Notes under the pieces: generated by a model
What the model was told of the DNA's origin: nothing
Databases searched by the model: none
Seen by the model: only the letters and a program-made list of their open reading frames with translations
Position numbers and translations under genes: made by a program
Origin: Acidobacteria bacterium UBA2999
Lineage (GTDB): Bacteria; Acidobacteriota; Vicinamibacteria; Vicinamibacterales; UBA2999
Assembly: GCA_002346475.1 (NCBI GenBank)
Contig: DDZV01000042.1
Coordinates: 15,045 to 48,198, forward strand
Direction of reading: 5' to 3'
Length of the DNA stretch: 33,154 bases
Shown: positions 1 to 8,073 of the stretch, one piece after another
Numbering within the stretch: the first letter of the stretch is position 1
Layout: each line of letters starts with the position of its first letter

Positions 1-243
1 TGGGCAGAATGGTGTGGTCCCTGTCGCCGACTTGCCCCTACAGTTGACCAGTTAGCTGATGATTATGATGGGCGCGCAGTTATTGGTAAGTTAAACGTTG
101 ATGAGAATCCTACTGTGGCTGCACGTTTTCAGATCCGAGGGATCCCGACACTCCTGGTGCTTAAAGATGGCCAGGTGGCCGACACTGTTGTGGGGTTAGC
201 TGGAAAGGAAGATATTGCTGAAATTCTTGATCGTCACCTTTGA
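1..243 (+). CDS. trxA: Thioredoxin, C-terminal part (5' truncated by window edge)
   Basis: The window opens inside a thioredoxin reading frame; 80 codons remain before the TGA at 241-243. The redox motif WCGPC is at fragment residues 4-8, and the cis-proline loop IPTL follows about 40 residues later, before the usual C-terminal strand and helix. Roughly the first 25-30 residues of a 105-110 residue thioredoxin are missing. The protein is a cytoplasmic dithiol reductant kept reduced by thioredoxin reductase, whose gene starts 8 bp downstream on the same strand. This trxA-trxB pairing supports a common transcript. The two residues after the active site are Arg-Arg rather than the commoner Lys-Met/Met, which is within family variation. 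Family assignment is secure; whether it is the main cellular thioredoxin cannot be judged. Confidence 0.93.
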   Translation, partial: WAEWCGPCRRLAPTVDQLADDYDGRAVIGKLNVDENPTVAARFQIRGIPTLLVLKDGQVADTVVGLAGKEDIAEILDRHL

Positions 244-251
244 GGTAACGC

Positions 252-1187
252 ATGCTTGCTAATCGTCGCGTCATCATAGTTGGTTCTGGGCCAGCCGGAC
301 TCACGGCAGCCTTATACACTGCACGTGCAAATCTTAAGCCACTACTTATTGAAGGCCTTGAGTCCGGAGGACAACTTATGCTTACGACCATGGTTGAAAA
401 CTGGCCTGGATTTAGAGATGGCATTATGGGGCCAGATCTTATGACGGAGATGCGTGTTCAAGCTGAACGATTTGGAACCGAGATTTTACAGGGTGATGTG
501 GCAACTGTAGATTTACAGGAGACACCTTTCAAAGTAACACTCGCAGACAAGAAGAGCTTTACATCAGACACGCTAATTATTGCAACAGGAGCAGCTGCAC
601 GTTGGCTTGAAATTGGTTCAGACCGAAAACTTTCTGGACATGGTGTTTCGACATGTGCAACGTGCGACGGTTATTTTTTCAGGGGTCGGCCGATTGCTGT
701 GGTTGGAGGCGGCGACTCCGCTATGGAAGAAGCAATCTACTTAACCAAATTTGCATCAAAGGTTACGGTAATTCATCGGAGAAGCACATTGCGTGCGTCA
801 AAGATTATGCAGGACAAGGCACTTGCTAATGAAAAAATTGAATTCATTTGGGACACAGAAATTCTTGAAGTTAAAGATGTTGTTAAAGGTGAGGTAACAG
901 GGGTTCTTTTACGTAATGTTAAGACTGAGAAGCAACAGGAGTTAGCTGTCGACGGTGTGTTTATTGCAATTGGTCATACACCAAACACGAGTCTCTTTCA
1001 GGATCAGGTTGATCTTGATTCGGCAGGTTATATTGTTACAAGCCAGGGTACTCGTACTAGTGTTCCTGGAGTCTTTGCTGCTGGAGACGTGCAGGACCAC
1101 TTGTACCGTCAAGCAATCACCGCTGCTGGCTCTGGTTGTATGGCAGCTATTGATGCCGAGCGTTATGTAGAGAATTTATCTCAGTAG
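252..1187 (+). CDS. trxB: Thioredoxin reductase (NADPH, FAD-dependent)
   Basis: This gene encodes a 311-residue low-molecular-weight thioredoxin reductase that passes electrons from NADPH through FAD and a redox-active disulfide to thioredoxin in the cytoplasm. Visible features, in order, are the FAD-binding GSGPAG near residue 11, the CATC active site at residues 135-138 (the same numbering as E. coli TrxB), the NADPH-binding GGGDSA at 152-157, and the C-terminal FAD motif ending in AAGD near residue 275. Length is normal. The ATG is preceded by GAGGTAA, which overlaps the trxA stop codon and gives a good ribosome-binding site. The 8-bp spacing to trxA indicates an operon in which enzyme and substrate are made together. 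No key residue is missing. Confidence 0.96.
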   Translation: MLANRRVIIVGSGPAGLTAALYTARANLKPLLIEGLESGGQLMLTTMVENWPGFRDGIMGPDLMTEMRVQAERFGTEILQGDVATVDLQETPFKVTLADKKSFTSDTLIIATGAAARWLEIGSDRKLSGHGVSTCATCDGYFFRGRPIAVVGGGDSAMEEAIYLTKFASKVTVIHRRSTLRASKIMQDKALANEKIEFIWDTEILEVKDVVKGEVTGVLLRNVKTEKQQELAVDGVFIAIGHTPNTSLFQDQVDLDSAGYIVTSQGTRTSVPGVFAAGDVQDHLYRQAITAAGSGCMAAIDAERYVENLSQ

Positions 1188-1294
1188 GATTGAGTGGCTC
1201 AGATGAATAGCCTGATTATTTTTGTTTCGAGACATAATCGTAAGATTAAACAGTCAAGGTATTAGAGTCCTGCAACCGTCCAAGGGAGGAAGCA

Positions 1295-3466
1295 ATGATG
1301 ACGATAAGGGTTTTGTCTAAAGGCGTTAGAGCGCTAAGCATTCCTCTATTTTTAGCGTTGCTAGTTATTGCAATGGGCTGCAGTCAGAGCTCTGATGCCG
1401 TTCTGATTGACAATGACGATATTGGAGGCACTGTTGAGGGTCAAAATGGACCAGAGGCGGGAGTTTGGGTTATCGCCGAGACAACCGATCTTCCAACAAA
1501 ATTTTCTCGAACAGTCGTAACTGATGAGCAGGGCCGCTTCGTGGTTCCTGATCTACCGCAGGCGAACTATAGTGTTTGGGTTCGTGGCTATGGATTAGTT
1601 GATTCTCCAAAGTCTGTCGCAGTTCCAGGTGAGACGCTGAGCTTAACGTCAGTTATGGCACCGACTGCTGCTGAGGCAGCGGAGTATTATCCAGCTGGAT
1701 ACTGGTTTTCGCTGATTCATGTACCTGACAAAAGTGAGTTTCCAGGAACAGGAATGTCTGGTAATGGTATTTCACCAACTGTTGCTAGTCAGGCAGAATG
1801 GATTCAAGTTTCTAAGAGTGGTAATTGTCTGATTTGTCACCAACTGGGTAATAAGGCGACGCGTGAGTTCCCAGAAGGATTAGGGACATTTGAATCATCT
1901 TTAGAGGCCTGGGATCGGCGTATCCAGTCTGGCCAGATTAGTGGTTTTATGAGTGGAACAGCTACTCGGATGGGTCGCCACAGGTTTCTTTCTATGTTTG
2001 CTGATTGGACTGATCGTATCGCTGCCGGTGAGTTGCCGCCAGTGCCACCTCGACCAACAGGCATTGAACGTAATGTTGTGGTTAGTCAATGGGATTGGGC
2101 TGATGAGAAGTCTTATCTTCATGACGAGGTGTCAACAGATCGAAGGGATCCTACAGTTAATGCGAATGGGCCAATATATGGGGCTCTTGAAAACAGTGCT
2201 GACTATGTTCCAGTTTTTGATCCTGTCAATCATGTTTCTAGTCAGATTCCATTAACAGTTCGTGATCCAAATACGCCTGTTTCTGTTGGGCCATCTATGT
2301 TGAAGCCCTCACCGTACTGGGGTGACGAGGCCATCTGGAGCAGTAAGAACAACGTACACAACCCCATGATGGACGAGAGGAGTCGTCTTTGGCTTACTTC
2401 AACGGTTCGTTCGCCAGACAATCCTGAAGTCTGTAAAGAGGGTTCGGACCATCCATCAGCGAAGTTGTTTCCTTTGTCGAGAGCGTTTAGACATCTGGCT
2501 ATGTATGATCCAGACACCGAGGAGCTTACGCATATCGGCACTTGTTTTAGTACTCACCACCTGATGTTTGCGGAAGATGAGAACAGAACATTGTGGACAA
2601 GCGGTGGTGGTCAGGTAGTTGGCTGGCTCAATACGAAGATGCTTGACGAAACAGGGGACGAAGTAAGCTCGCAGGGATGGACGGCGCTTATTGTAGATAC
2701 TAATGGCAATGGAAAACGGGATTCATATGTTGAACCCGATCAACCTGTTGATCCGAAGAAGGACATGCGAATTGGCGGAGCTTTTTATGCAGTTAATCCA
2801 GCGCCAGACGGTAGTGTATGGGGAACGGTGATGGGGATGCCTGGCGCAGCTGTTCGATTGAGTCCAGGGGAGAATCCACCGGAGACGGCTCTTGCGGAGA
2901 TTTATGAATTACCTTGGGAGAACCCAAAGGCTGCAGTGCAAGGTTTTTCACCTCGTGGTGGTGATGTTGATCGTAATGGTGTGTATTGGGCAGCGTTAGC
3001 TAGTGGACATCTAGCAAGTTTTGATCGGAGAAAGTGTACCGGCCCACTCAATGGACCAACAGCCACGGGACAACACTGTCCAGAGGGGTGGACGTTATAC
3101 ACGGAACCACTCCCGCAGCAGCAGGGCGCACCTGAGGGTGGAAGCTCTGAGGCAAGTTACTTCACTTGGGTTGATCAGTTTGATGTTCTGGGGCTTGGAC
3201 AAAATATTCCAATTAACACTGGTAATCTTTCTGAAGGACTCCTTGTGTTGAAGGATGGTGAGTGGGTTGTCTTACGTGTTCCTTATCCCATGGGCTTTTA
3301 CACGAAGTGGATGGATGGGCGTATTGATGATCCAGATGGTGACTGGAAAGGCAGAGGAATTTGGGCGACGCATTCAACTCGAGCTCCGTTTCACCTTGAG
3401 GGTGGAAAGGGAACTTTGAGCAAGGTCGTCAAATTCCAGTTGCGACCTGATCCATTAACTAAATAG
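1295..3466 (+). CDS. Predicted lipoprotein with carboxypeptidase-type regulatory domain, one CXXCH motif and propeller-like repeats
   Basis: This 723-residue protein starts at an ATG with a strong AGGGAGGA ribosome-binding site at 1283-1290. Residues 1-28 form a signal peptide and Cys29 sits in a lipobox-like AMGC, so a periplasmic or outer-surface lipoprotein is likely. Residues ~43-118 look like the beta-sandwich carboxypeptidase regulatory-like (CnaB-like) fold. A single haem c motif, CLICH, lies at residues 178-182. The C-terminal ~400 residues contain spaced Asp-x-x-x-x-Trp segments near residues 360, 430, 505 and 558, resembling blades of a Vgb/NHL-like beta-propeller. This is a pattern impression, not an alignment. 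I do not recognise a named family. Such proteins recur in acidobacterial genomes and could be extracellular redox proteins or enzyme accessories. The neighbours (thioredoxin system before, convergent mnmA after) do not define a function. Confidence 0.85.
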   Translation: MMTIRVLSKGVRALSIPLFLALLVIAMGCSQSSDAVLIDNDDIGGTVEGQNGPEAGVWVIAETTDLPTKFSRTVVTDEQGRFVVPDLPQANYSVWVRGYGLVDSPKSVAVPGETLSLTSVMAPTAAEAAEYYPAGYWFSLIHVPDKSEFPGTGMSGNGISPTVASQAEWIQVSKSGNCLICHQLGNKATREFPEGLGTFESSLEAWDRRIQSGQISGFMSGTATRMGRHRFLSMFADWTDRIAAGELPPVPPRPTGIERNVVVSQWDWADEKSYLHDEVSTDRRDPTVNANGPIYGALENSADYVPVFDPVNHVSSQIPLTVRDPNTPVSVGPSMLKPSPYWGDEAIWSSKNNVHNPMMDERSRLWLTSTVRSPDNPEVCKEGSDHPSAKLFPLSRAFRHLAMYDPDTEELTHIGTCFSTHHLMFAEDENRTLWTSGGGQVVGWLNTKMLDETGDEVSSQGWTALIVDTNGNGKRDSYVEPDQPVDPKKDMRIGGAFYAVNPAPDGSVWGTVMGMPGAAVRLSPGENPPETALAEIYELPWENPKAAVQGFSPRGGDVDRNGVYWAALASGHLASFDRRKCTGPLNGPTATGQHCPEGWTLYTEPLPQQQGAPEGGSSEASYFTWVDQFDVLGLGQNIPINTGNLSEGLLVLKDGEWVVLRVPYPMGFYTKWMDGRIDDPDGDWKGRGIWATHSTRAPFHLEGGKGTLSKVVKFQLRPDPLTK

Positions 3467-3525
3467 TGATTATTTACTTATGTATTGAGAGGTTGAATCT
3501 TAGAAAGATTTAGAACGGAAGTTTT

Positions 3526-4596
3526 TCAAGACCTTATATCAATCCATCCTCCACCAATGACGGTGTCATTGTCATAAAAAACCACAGCTTGTCCTGGTGT
3601 TATGGCGGGCTGTGGTTCATCAAAACAAAATTCAGCCTGACCGTTTTTAAGTTCACGAACACGACCAGGGGCTGCGGTGTGCCGATGGCGGATTTGTGCA
3701 CGCACTTGCATCCATTCAGTTGGCGCGTTGCAAGCGATCCAATTTGTTTTTATAGCCGTAAGCTTAGTTTGGTCCAGTTGTGTTCGAGGACCGACAACCA
3801 CGGTATTTGTTTGTGATGACAGTTCGAGTACGTACAAAGGTTTTGGGGTGGATATGCCGAGGCCCTTCCGTTGCCCAATTGTGAAGTGGTGTACACCTTC
3901 GTGATGTCCAATACAACTGCCTCTTTGATCCACAATATTTCCCTTGCGCATAACGCTAGGATTTCTATTGCTAACAAACTTTGCGTAGTTTCCATTCGGT
4001 ATAAAACAAATTTCTTGACTATCTGGCTTTTCTGCTACACGCAATCCTAACCTTTGTGCTTCATGCCGTACTTGCACTTTATTAAATCCACCAACAGGAA
4101 ATGTTGCATGGGCAAGTTGTGTTTGGTTTAGTGAGAAGAGAAAGTAGGATTGATCTTTTGCTAGGTCAGTTCCACGCTTTAGCATGTAACGACCGTCAGC
4201 CTGTTGCTCTACTCTGGCATAGTGACCGGTAGCTAGACGATCTCCTCCGAAGCCAAGTGTTCGATCGAGTAATGTAGAAAACTTCAAGTCACTGTTACAG
4301 TGAGTGCACGGGAGTGGAGTTCGTCCGACTGTGTACTCACGTACAAAATTTGAGACCACCGTTTCTTCAAACTGTCGTTCAAAGTTCATAATGTAGTGTG
4401 GGATTCCTATGTCTGAAGCAACCCGGCGTGCATCTTGAAGGTCGTCTAGGGTGCAACAATTGCCAAATTCAGCCTTACCATCTCGTTGGTCGTACAGTTG
4501 CATTGACACACCTATAACTTCGTGGCCAGCTTCTGCAAGCAGGGCAGCAGCAACCGAGGAGTCAACTCCACCAGACATGGCTACAACTATTTTCAT
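3526..4596 (-). CDS. mnmA: tRNA-specific 2-thiouridylase MnmA
   Basis: MnmA activates U34 of tRNA-Glu, -Gln and -Lys with ATP and replaces O2 with sulfur, giving s2U34. The 356-residue length is normal. The N-terminal PP-loop ATP motif SGGVDSS is at residues 8-14. Cys100, in a CNSDLKF context, corresponds to the catalytic Cys102 of E. coli, and Cys197, in the EICFIPNGNY segment, corresponds to Cys199. Cys97 forms a CXXC with Cys100, where the E. coli enzyme has Asp. This is the three-cysteine arrangement linked to Fe-S-containing MnmA enzymes. The C-terminal OB-like domain ends with VIGGGWI. The gene lies 20 bp downstream of a cysteine desulfurase, a likely sulfur donor. The ribosome-binding site is weak. 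Confidence 0.96.
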   Translation of the reverse strand: MKIVVAMSGGVDSSVAAALLAEAGHEVIGVSMQLYDQRDGKAEFGNCCTLDDLQDARRVASDIGIPHYIMNFERQFEETVVSNFVREYTVGRTPLPCTHCNSDLKFSTLLDRTLGFGGDRLATGHYARVEQQADGRYMLKRGTDLAKDQSYFLFSLNQTQLAHATFPVGGFNKVQVRHEAQRLGLRVAEKPDSQEICFIPNGNYAKFVSNRNPSVMRKGNIVDQRGSCIGHHEGVHHFTIGQRKGLGISTPKPLYVLELSSQTNTVVVGPRTQLDQTKLTAIKTNWIACNAPTEWMQVRAQIRHRHTAAPGRVRELKNGQAEFCFDEPQPAITPGQAVVFYDNDTVIGGGWIDIRS

Positions 4597-4616
4597 GATT
4601 CTAGTTAATTCTCACT

Positions 4617-5777
4617 TTATACTCGGGTAGTTGCCCGTGTCAGATTTCGTAGTTTTTCAACAACTCCTGGTAACACAGATATCACTCGGTCGACTTCCTT
4701 TTCGTTGTTCTCATCACCAAGACTGAATCGGATTGAATTCTGTGTACGATGAGCTGAGAAACCCATTGCACGGAGTACATGTGATGGTTCAAGTGTTCCT
4801 GATGAGCAAGCGGAGCCAGTGGATACGGCAATCCCTTCAAGATCCAGCGCGATTAAAAGAGACTCAGCTTCTACTCGGTCAAAACTAATATTCACAGTAT
4901 TCGGTATACAAGGACCTGTTCCATTAACTACAGTGCCTGGAATTATTTTCAGGATGCCATTTTTTAAACGGTCTCTGAGAGTAGCAATTTCATTTTCTGT
5001 TTTTTCCAGCTTACCGATAGAAAGATTAGCTGCAGTTCCTAAACCAACGATTCCAGAGACATTCTCTGTACCGGCACGTCGCCCGCGTTCCTGTCTTCCA
5101 CCTGATATGAGTGGAGTCAGTCGTACACCACGGCGTACCCAGAGCGCCCCAATTCCTTTCGGGCCATTAAACTTATGTGCTGACAGCGACAGCATGTCAA
5201 TACCAAGGGCTTTGACGTTTACAGGTATTTTCCCAACTGATTGCACAGCGTCTGTGTGAACAAGAGCACCGCTCTTATGCGCGATAGCTGCTAACTCAGC
5301 AATTGGCTGGATTGTGCCCACTTCATTGTTCGCATGCATAATTGACACCAAAGCGGTTTTTTCTTTTAGGGCCTCACGTAGTGTGTTCGGTGCAATGGTG
5401 CCTGTTTGATCAACGGGGAGCATAGTTATTTCCCAGCCACGTTTACGAAGTGCCTTGAATGTGTTTAGCACAGCTTCATGCTCAATGCCTGAGGTAATTA
5501 GATGTCGTCGACCAGTTGCTTCAAGGACTTCCGCTGCTCCACGAATTGAAAGATTATTACTTTCAGTACCGCTACTTGTGAAGATAATCTCTGTAGGCGC
5601 AGCACCAATAAGAGTAGCAACAGCCGAGCGGGCTTCATCTATAAGAGCTTTAGCAGATTGTCCAAAATAATGCAGGCTCGACGGATTACCATAATCTTCC
5701 CGTAATACTGTTGCCATACGGTTAGCTACGATAGGTGCCAGTGGCGTTGTTGCGTTGTGATCTAGATATACACGCAC
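4617..5777 (-). CDS. Cysteine desulfurase (NifS/IscS family)
   Basis: This is a PLP-dependent enzyme that removes sulfur from L-cysteine as an enzyme-bound persulfide. From the GTG at 5777 it has 386 residues. It begins at the family-typical YLDHNATTP. The PLP lysine is in SAHKFNGPKG at Lys202, and the catalytic Cys324 is in a GSACSSG loop. These match E. coli IscS Lys206/Cys328 closely, which is why I prefer this GTG. A TTG at 5813 in the same frame would add 12 residues that the family does not need. Neither start has a convincing ribosome-binding site. The gene precedes mnmA in one transcription unit, as yrvO does in Bacillus, and no iscU-like scaffold is nearby. A role as dedicated sulfur donor for tRNA thiolation is therefore likely, but general Fe-S supply remains possible. 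Confidence 0.93.
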   Translation of the reverse strand: MRVYLDHNATTPLAPIVANRMATVLREDYGNPSSLHYFGQSAKALIDEARSAVATLIGAAPTEIIFTSSGTESNNLSIRGAAEVLEATGRRHLITSGIEHEAVLNTFKALRKRGWEITMLPVDQTGTIAPNTLREALKEKTALVSIMHANNEVGTIQPIAELAAIAHKSGALVHTDAVQSVGKIPVNVKALGIDMLSLSAHKFNGPKGIGALWVRRGVRLTPLISGGRQERGRRAGTENVSGIVGLGTAANLSIGKLEKTENEIATLRDRLKNGILKIIPGTVVNGTGPCIPNTVNISFDRVEAESLLIALDLEGIAVSTGSACSSGTLEPSHVLRAMGFSAHRTQNSIRFSLGDENNEKEVDRVISVLPGVVEKLRNLTRATTRV

Positions 5778-5921
5778 TTGACGGATCGTATCATTCGGCC
5801 TAAATCCGGGCAATTAATAGCCTGGACATCAATCGTTACCATTACTATACTTCCGGGTTCCAGGGTTAAAGCACCCTCGCATGTTTCATGATGACTCGTC
5901 AGATCCAGAAGAGGAAAAGTT

Positions 5922-6452
5922 ATGTGGAAGCGTGATGTTTCTGTTAAGCCAGCCGGGCCTGCAGTTATGCCTGGAGCCCCCACGAGACAAACTGCACTTG
6001 GTTCAGCACGATCGGAGTTAACAGATATGCGACGTCAACATGAAAAGGGAGCAGTAAATATTGGTAAATCAGTTGTCGTTAAGGGCGAGCTTAGCGGGAG
6101 CGAAGATCTCACTATTGATGGTGTGGTGGAAGGAAAAATTGAGCTCAAAGAGCATGTGCTGACAGTTGGCCCGAACGGTAAAATTAAAGCAAAGATCTCT
6201 GCTAAGGTTGTGATCGTACTTGGCGAAGTAGTAGGTGATGTGACTGCTACTCAAAAGCTTGATATCCGTGAGAATGGTTCAGTTGATGGAGATATTGTCT
6301 CTCCACGAATAGCCATGGCTGAGGGAGCACACTTTAGAGGTAGTGTTGATATGAAGCGGAGATCGTCAACTGTTGGTTCTAATTTAGAACAGTCTCAAAT
6401 GTCTCACTCAATGCTGGGTAGTGGTTTGCGAAACCAAACGGGTAATCGTTAA
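5922..6452 (+). CDS. Bactofilin (polymer-forming cytoskeletal protein)
   Basis: This 176-residue protein has a central bactofilin (DUF583) domain at about residues 45-145. It shows the right-handed beta-helix pattern of short strands separated by glycines, for example GELSGSEDLTIDGVVEGKIE. An unstructured, Pro/Ala-rich N-terminus of ~40 residues and a short polar tail flank it. Bactofilins polymerise without nucleotide into membrane-associated filaments that position cell-wall enzymes or polysaccharide and motility machinery. The ATG at 5922 has a good AGAAGAGGA ribosome-binding site at 5907-5914. The gene is divergent from the desulfurase/mnmA unit and heads a + strand run with a methyltransferase-like gene and a DUF62 gene. 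There is no adjacent M23 peptidase, a frequent bactofilin partner, so its local role is open. Confidence 0.93.
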   Translation: MWKRDVSVKPAGPAVMPGAPTRQTALGSARSELTDMRRQHEKGAVNIGKSVVVKGELSGSEDLTIDGVVEGKIELKEHVLTVGPNGKIKAKISAKVVIVLGEVVGDVTATQKLDIRENGSVDGDIVSPRIAMAEGAHFRGSVDMKRRSSTVGSNLEQSQMSHSMLGSGLRNQTGNR

Positions 6453-6514
6453 CCAGATCAACAAGTTTGATTGTATTCGGTTTGTGTTATCCCGCTTAAA
6501 ATCCTTAAAGCCCA

Positions 6515-7144
6515 TTGGCAATCACTGATCTTTTCTATCGAAGGCACGTACAGAAACCAGCAAGGACTGCTGATAGTCCAATAAACTTTCCTACGAAGGC
6601 ACTTCCAAAGCTGCTTTCGGCATTACGAGTGCACGAACAAGTGAGGTTGCTAGATCTTGGTCCAGCCACCGAGGAAAACGTGATGTTTTTTGGCGAGCAA
6701 ATTCAATGCAAGATCTTTATTGAGGATCTTTTTAGGGACATTGATCAGCATGTAATACAAGGAAAGATTTCAGCGTTAGAAAACTTTTTTGCTTCTCGTT
6801 TTTCCCAGCCTAATAACAGTGTGGATTGCGTGCTTGCATGGGATATTTTTGATTATCTTGAGCACCCAGCAAAAGAGGCCTTGGCTGCTCAACTAATGCG
6901 GATTATTAGTCCGTCTGGATTCCTGCTAACATTTTTCAGTGGTTCTCAGTTGGATGAATCAGTTTATACAAGGCGAATTATTTTAGATGAGTCAACTTTT
7001 GAAAATCGTGAATATCCTGGAGCGTGCAATAAAAAAGATCCTATGCTCAGCAGAGATATCATTAAGTTATTTGATCAGATGAAAGTTGTAGAACAGCTAC
7101 TTCTCAGAACAAGCGTACGGGAGATCTTATTTCAGAAACAGTGA
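6515..7144 (+). CDS. Methyltransferase-like protein, class I fold, motif I degenerate
   Basis: This is a 209-residue protein of uncertain function. The central part resembles a class I SAM-dependent methyltransferase: a strand ending in LLDLG at about residues 44-48 (motif I position), an acidic strand end in IFIEDLF, and an AWDIFDYLEH segment (~residues 109-118) like motif IV followed by an LxxLxRIISPSGFLLTFF motif-V-like strand and loop. The canonical GxGxG is reduced to DLGPAT, so SAM binding is doubtful without a structure prediction. The only upstream start is TTG at 6515; an in-frame TAA lies at 6506-6508 and there is no clear ribosome-binding site. The start is therefore tentative. It lies 62 bp after bactofilin and 6 bp before the SAM hydrolase gene, suggesting co-transcription with the latter. 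Confidence 0.75.
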   Translation: MAITDLFYRRHVQKPARTADSPINFPTKALPKLLSALRVHEQVRLLDLGPATEENVMFFGEQIQCKIFIEDLFRDIDQHVIQGKISALENFFASRFSQPNNSVDCVLAWDIFDYLEHPAKEALAAQLMRIISPSGFLLTFFSGSQLDESVYTRRIILDESTFENREYPGACNKKDPMLSRDIIKLFDQMKVVEQLLLRTSVREILFQKQ

Positions 7145-7150
7145 GGTCTT

Positions 7151-7945
7151 ATGACGCGCCCAGTGATTGCCTTTATAACGGATTTTGGTACACGAGATCA
7201 TTACGCTGGTTCAATGAAAGGCGTAGTGCTTAGTATTTGTCCGGAGGCTGCTATTGTTGACATCACTCATGATATTCCGCCACACGATGTGCTTGCAGGG
7301 GCTTTAGAGTTAGTTGCGGTATATAAGTACTTTCCAAAGGGGACGATTTTTTTAGTGGTCATTGATCCCGGGGTTGGATCTAACCGTCGTGCTCTTGTAG
7401 TTGATACCGGAAAGTTTCGTTTTGTCGTCCCTGATAATGGATTAATGACGCTGGTATGTAGAGAGTCGCCTCCTACCAAAATTATAGAAGTGATCGATCA
7501 GCGATATACTCTTTCTACCGTGAGTAAAACTTTTGAAGGGAGAGATCGCTTTGCGCCTATTGCTGCCTGGGTTGCTCAAGGAATTCAGCTTCAGGATTTA
7601 GGGAAATCGGTAAAAGACTGTAAAAAAATAGAGATTCCAGAAGTTACATTACTAGAAAAAAGTATTAAGGGGATAGTCCTTCGTGTTGACCATTTTGGTA
7701 ATCTTGTAACAAATATCAATCGTTCGAATTTTGAAAAGCTGGCTAGTGATGACTCCGTTCAGGTCATGATTGAGGGAAAGTCTATTGGGCCTATTGTCAA
7801 TACATACAGCGATGTTAACCAGGGCCAGTTATGTGCATTATTTGGGAGCACAGGGCACCTCGAAGTTGCTGCTAATGGTGTTAGTGTGGTTGAGAAATTC
7901 GGGTGGTCATTTGGCACTGAAGTGTGTGTTATGAAGTTGTTATGA
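7151..7945 (+). CDS. SAM hydrolase / SAM hydroxide adenosyltransferase (DUF62 family)
   Basis: This 264-residue member of the DUF62/SAM-hydroxide adenosyltransferase family is homologous to the fluorinase/chlorinase fold. Characterised relatives cleave SAM to adenosine and L-methionine using water/hydroxide. Family signatures are visible: ITDFGTRDHYAGSMKG at residues 9-24 with Asp11, IDPGVG at 71-76 followed by the Arg79-Arg80 pair, and PDNGL at 94-98. The C-terminal beta-barrel domain carries the DHFGNLVTNI strand. Length is typical. The ATG is preceded by GAGGT at 7143-7147, which overlaps the stop of the upstream gene. Nothing suggests halogenase activity; the fluorinase-specific insertion is not evident. 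The reason for the linkage with a methyltransferase-like gene is unknown, but both concern SAM if the neighbour binds it. Confidence 0.92.
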   Translation: MTRPVIAFITDFGTRDHYAGSMKGVVLSICPEAAIVDITHDIPPHDVLAGALELVAVYKYFPKGTIFLVVIDPGVGSNRRALVVDTGKFRFVVPDNGLMTLVCRESPPTKIIEVIDQRYTLSTVSKTFEGRDRFAPIAAWVAQGIQLQDLGKSVKDCKKIEIPEVTLLEKSIKGIVLRVDHFGNLVTNINRSNFEKLASDDSVQVMIEGKSIGPIVNTYSDVNQGQLCALFGSTGHLEVAANGVSVVEKFGWSFGTEVCVMKLL

Positions 7946-8033
7946 TGCTAATTTGTTTCTAGTGATAAGTAAGCATAATAGGAGAAGGTTTTTCAAAGAT
8001 CCATTGAGCGGGGCTCATGATTGATTCCAGCTT

Positions 8034-8069
8034 GAGCGTATAAACCACTTTATTCAGCGAGCGTATAAA
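8034..8069 (+). repeat. Direct repeat of GAGCGTATAAA upstream of glpX
   Basis: Two identical 11-bp copies lie at 8034-8044 and 8059-8069, 25 bp apart start to start, in the 128-bp space before glpX. The second copy ends 4 bp before the ATG. Each contains TATAAA, so one or both could be a -10-like element, but neither has a good -35 at 16-18 bp. A factor-binding pair is the alternative. The repeat is seen directly; any function is a guess. Confidence 0.4.
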
Positions 8070-8073
8070 TACT

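Noticed and set aside
1203..1265. 20-codon ATG frame between trxB and the 723-residue lipoprotein gene, as a leader peptide or small protein
   Set aside because: There is no convincing ribosome-binding site, no regulatory codon run and no attenuator-like structure downstream. Chance is sufficient.
3496..3510. AATCTT-AGA-AAGATT palindrome between the convergent lipoprotein and mnmA genes as a terminator
   Set aside because: The stem is AT-rich with a 3-nt loop, and no T-run follows in either direction.
4819..5259. 146-codon + strand open frame opposite the cysteine desulfurase gene
   Set aside because: It is an antisense shadow of a clear enzyme gene with Ser/Arg/Pro-rich composition and no initiation signal.
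5844..5849. TATAGT on the - strand as the -10 of a desulfurase-mnmA promoter
   Set aside because: The hexamer is good, but no -35 with more than 2/6 matches lies at 16-18 bp, so a promoter call is not supported.
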